From the NCBI RefSeq assembly GCF_009769165.1, contig NZ_CP043476.1, forward strand, positions 2,053,001 through 2,117,000: a DNA stretch of 64,000 nucleotides, given 5' to 3'. The notes under the pieces were generated by a model that worked only from the letters and a program-made list of their open reading frames with translations, made no database searches and was not told the origin of the DNA. Positions 63,910 through 64,000 of the stretch are shown here, one piece after another (within the stretch, counting starts at the first letter, position 1; each line of letters starts with the position of its first letter). This DNA comes from Xanthomonas hyacinthi. GTDB lineage: Bacteria; Pseudomonadota; Gammaproteobacteria; Xanthomonadales; Xanthomonadaceae. The position numbers and the translations under genes were made by a program.

Positions 63910-63940
63910 GCTATTTAATAGCACACTACTTAATTAACGG
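63910..63940. promoter_or_regulatory. Candidate OhrR operator upstream of ohr
   Basis: A perfect palindrome GCTATTTAATAGC (63910-63922) followed by TTAATTAA (63930-63937), 45-75 bases before the ohr start. These AT-rich dyads stand out in the high-GC surroundings and resemble the MarR-type OhrR sites known from xanthomonads. Confidence 0.55.
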
Positions 63941-63963
63941 AACGTCATGGGCGTGCGACGGTT

Positions 63964-64000
63964 TCAGCCGCCGCCCAGATTGCCGCGCAAGGTTTCCAGT
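63964..64000 (-). CDS. 3' end of a gene running off the window, possibly the OhrR regulator
   Basis: The minus strand encodes LETLRGNLGGG and a stop at 63964. In Xanthomonas ohrR lies upstream of ohr in the same orientation, so this could be the end of that MarR-family gene. Only 11 residues are visible, so the identification rests on position. Confidence 0.35.
   Translation of the reverse strand, partial: LETLRGNLGGG

Overview
The window is a high-GC gammaproteobacterial chromosome segment that I place in Xanthomonas or a close relative in the Lysobacteraceae. The grounds are the protein families (XVIPCD domain, a PhoP/PhoQ pair preceded by a PepSY-like gene, Ohr with Cys61/Cys125, the birA-coaX-SPOR order, twin entericidins), the GTGGGAGCGRCTTCAG-type palindromic repeats between genes, and short GGGAATC-type repeats. 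The species cannot be fixed from the sequence alone.

Layout. Positions 0.1-14.8 kb are housekeeping: a glutamine amidotransferase, a BPSS1780-type membrane protein, tatABC, a SYLF protein, arginase, two entericidin-like lipoproteins, trpS, an MBL hydrolase, an M28 peptidase, a YgjP-type peptidase, and a translationally coupled hemH/alpha-beta hydrolase pair. Positions 14.8-18.7 kb are an accessory island ending at tRNA-Thr(TGT). It holds an IS3 orfA fragment, an AlpA-like DNA-binding gene whose 3' end runs through a palindromic repeat, and a minus-strand operon encoding a secreted zincin with an RHS-type N-terminal segment, a lipoprotein and a frameshifted transglutaminase-like protein, plus an XRE regulator. 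Positions 18.8-38.8 kb return to core and semi-core genes: SPOR protein, coaX, birA, mtfA, two LysR regulators with divergent targets (an MFS exporter; two SDRs), a class II-type sirtuin, an Old Yellow Enzyme, a 3-hydroxyisobutyrate-dehydrogenase-like enzyme, a stand-alone XVIPCD protein, purU, a frameshifted secreted lipase-like protein, and metE under a cobalamin riboswitch.

Positions 39.0-47.5 kb form a catabolic island with an IS5 fragment at one edge and a truncated HigB-like toxin gene at the other. It encodes a 3-hydroxybenzoate/gentisate pathway: aromatic-acid MFS transporter, outer-membrane channel, 3-hydroxybenzoate 6-hydroxylase, fumarylpyruvate-hydrolase-like enzyme, gentisate 1,2-dioxygenase and an IclR regulator, with the wreck of a leuC-leuD pair in the middle. 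Positions 47.7-64 kb carry dusA, phoPQ, a DUF1800/DUF1501 pair, an nrdA-nrdB-flavodoxin-thioredoxin operon under a second cobalamin riboswitch, a second sirtuin, a 0.75-kb near-palindromic noncoding element, and ohr.

How the parts fit. Both cobalamin riboswitches sit in front of B12-independent enzymes (MetE and class I ribonucleotide reductase), which implies that B12-dependent isozymes exist elsewhere in the genome. In Xanthomonas 3-hydroxybenzoate is also a precursor of the xanthomonadin pigment, so the catabolic island may compete with an endogenous metabolite. The secreted zincin operon and the XVIPCD protein are the two most likely parts of an interbacterial competition repertoire.
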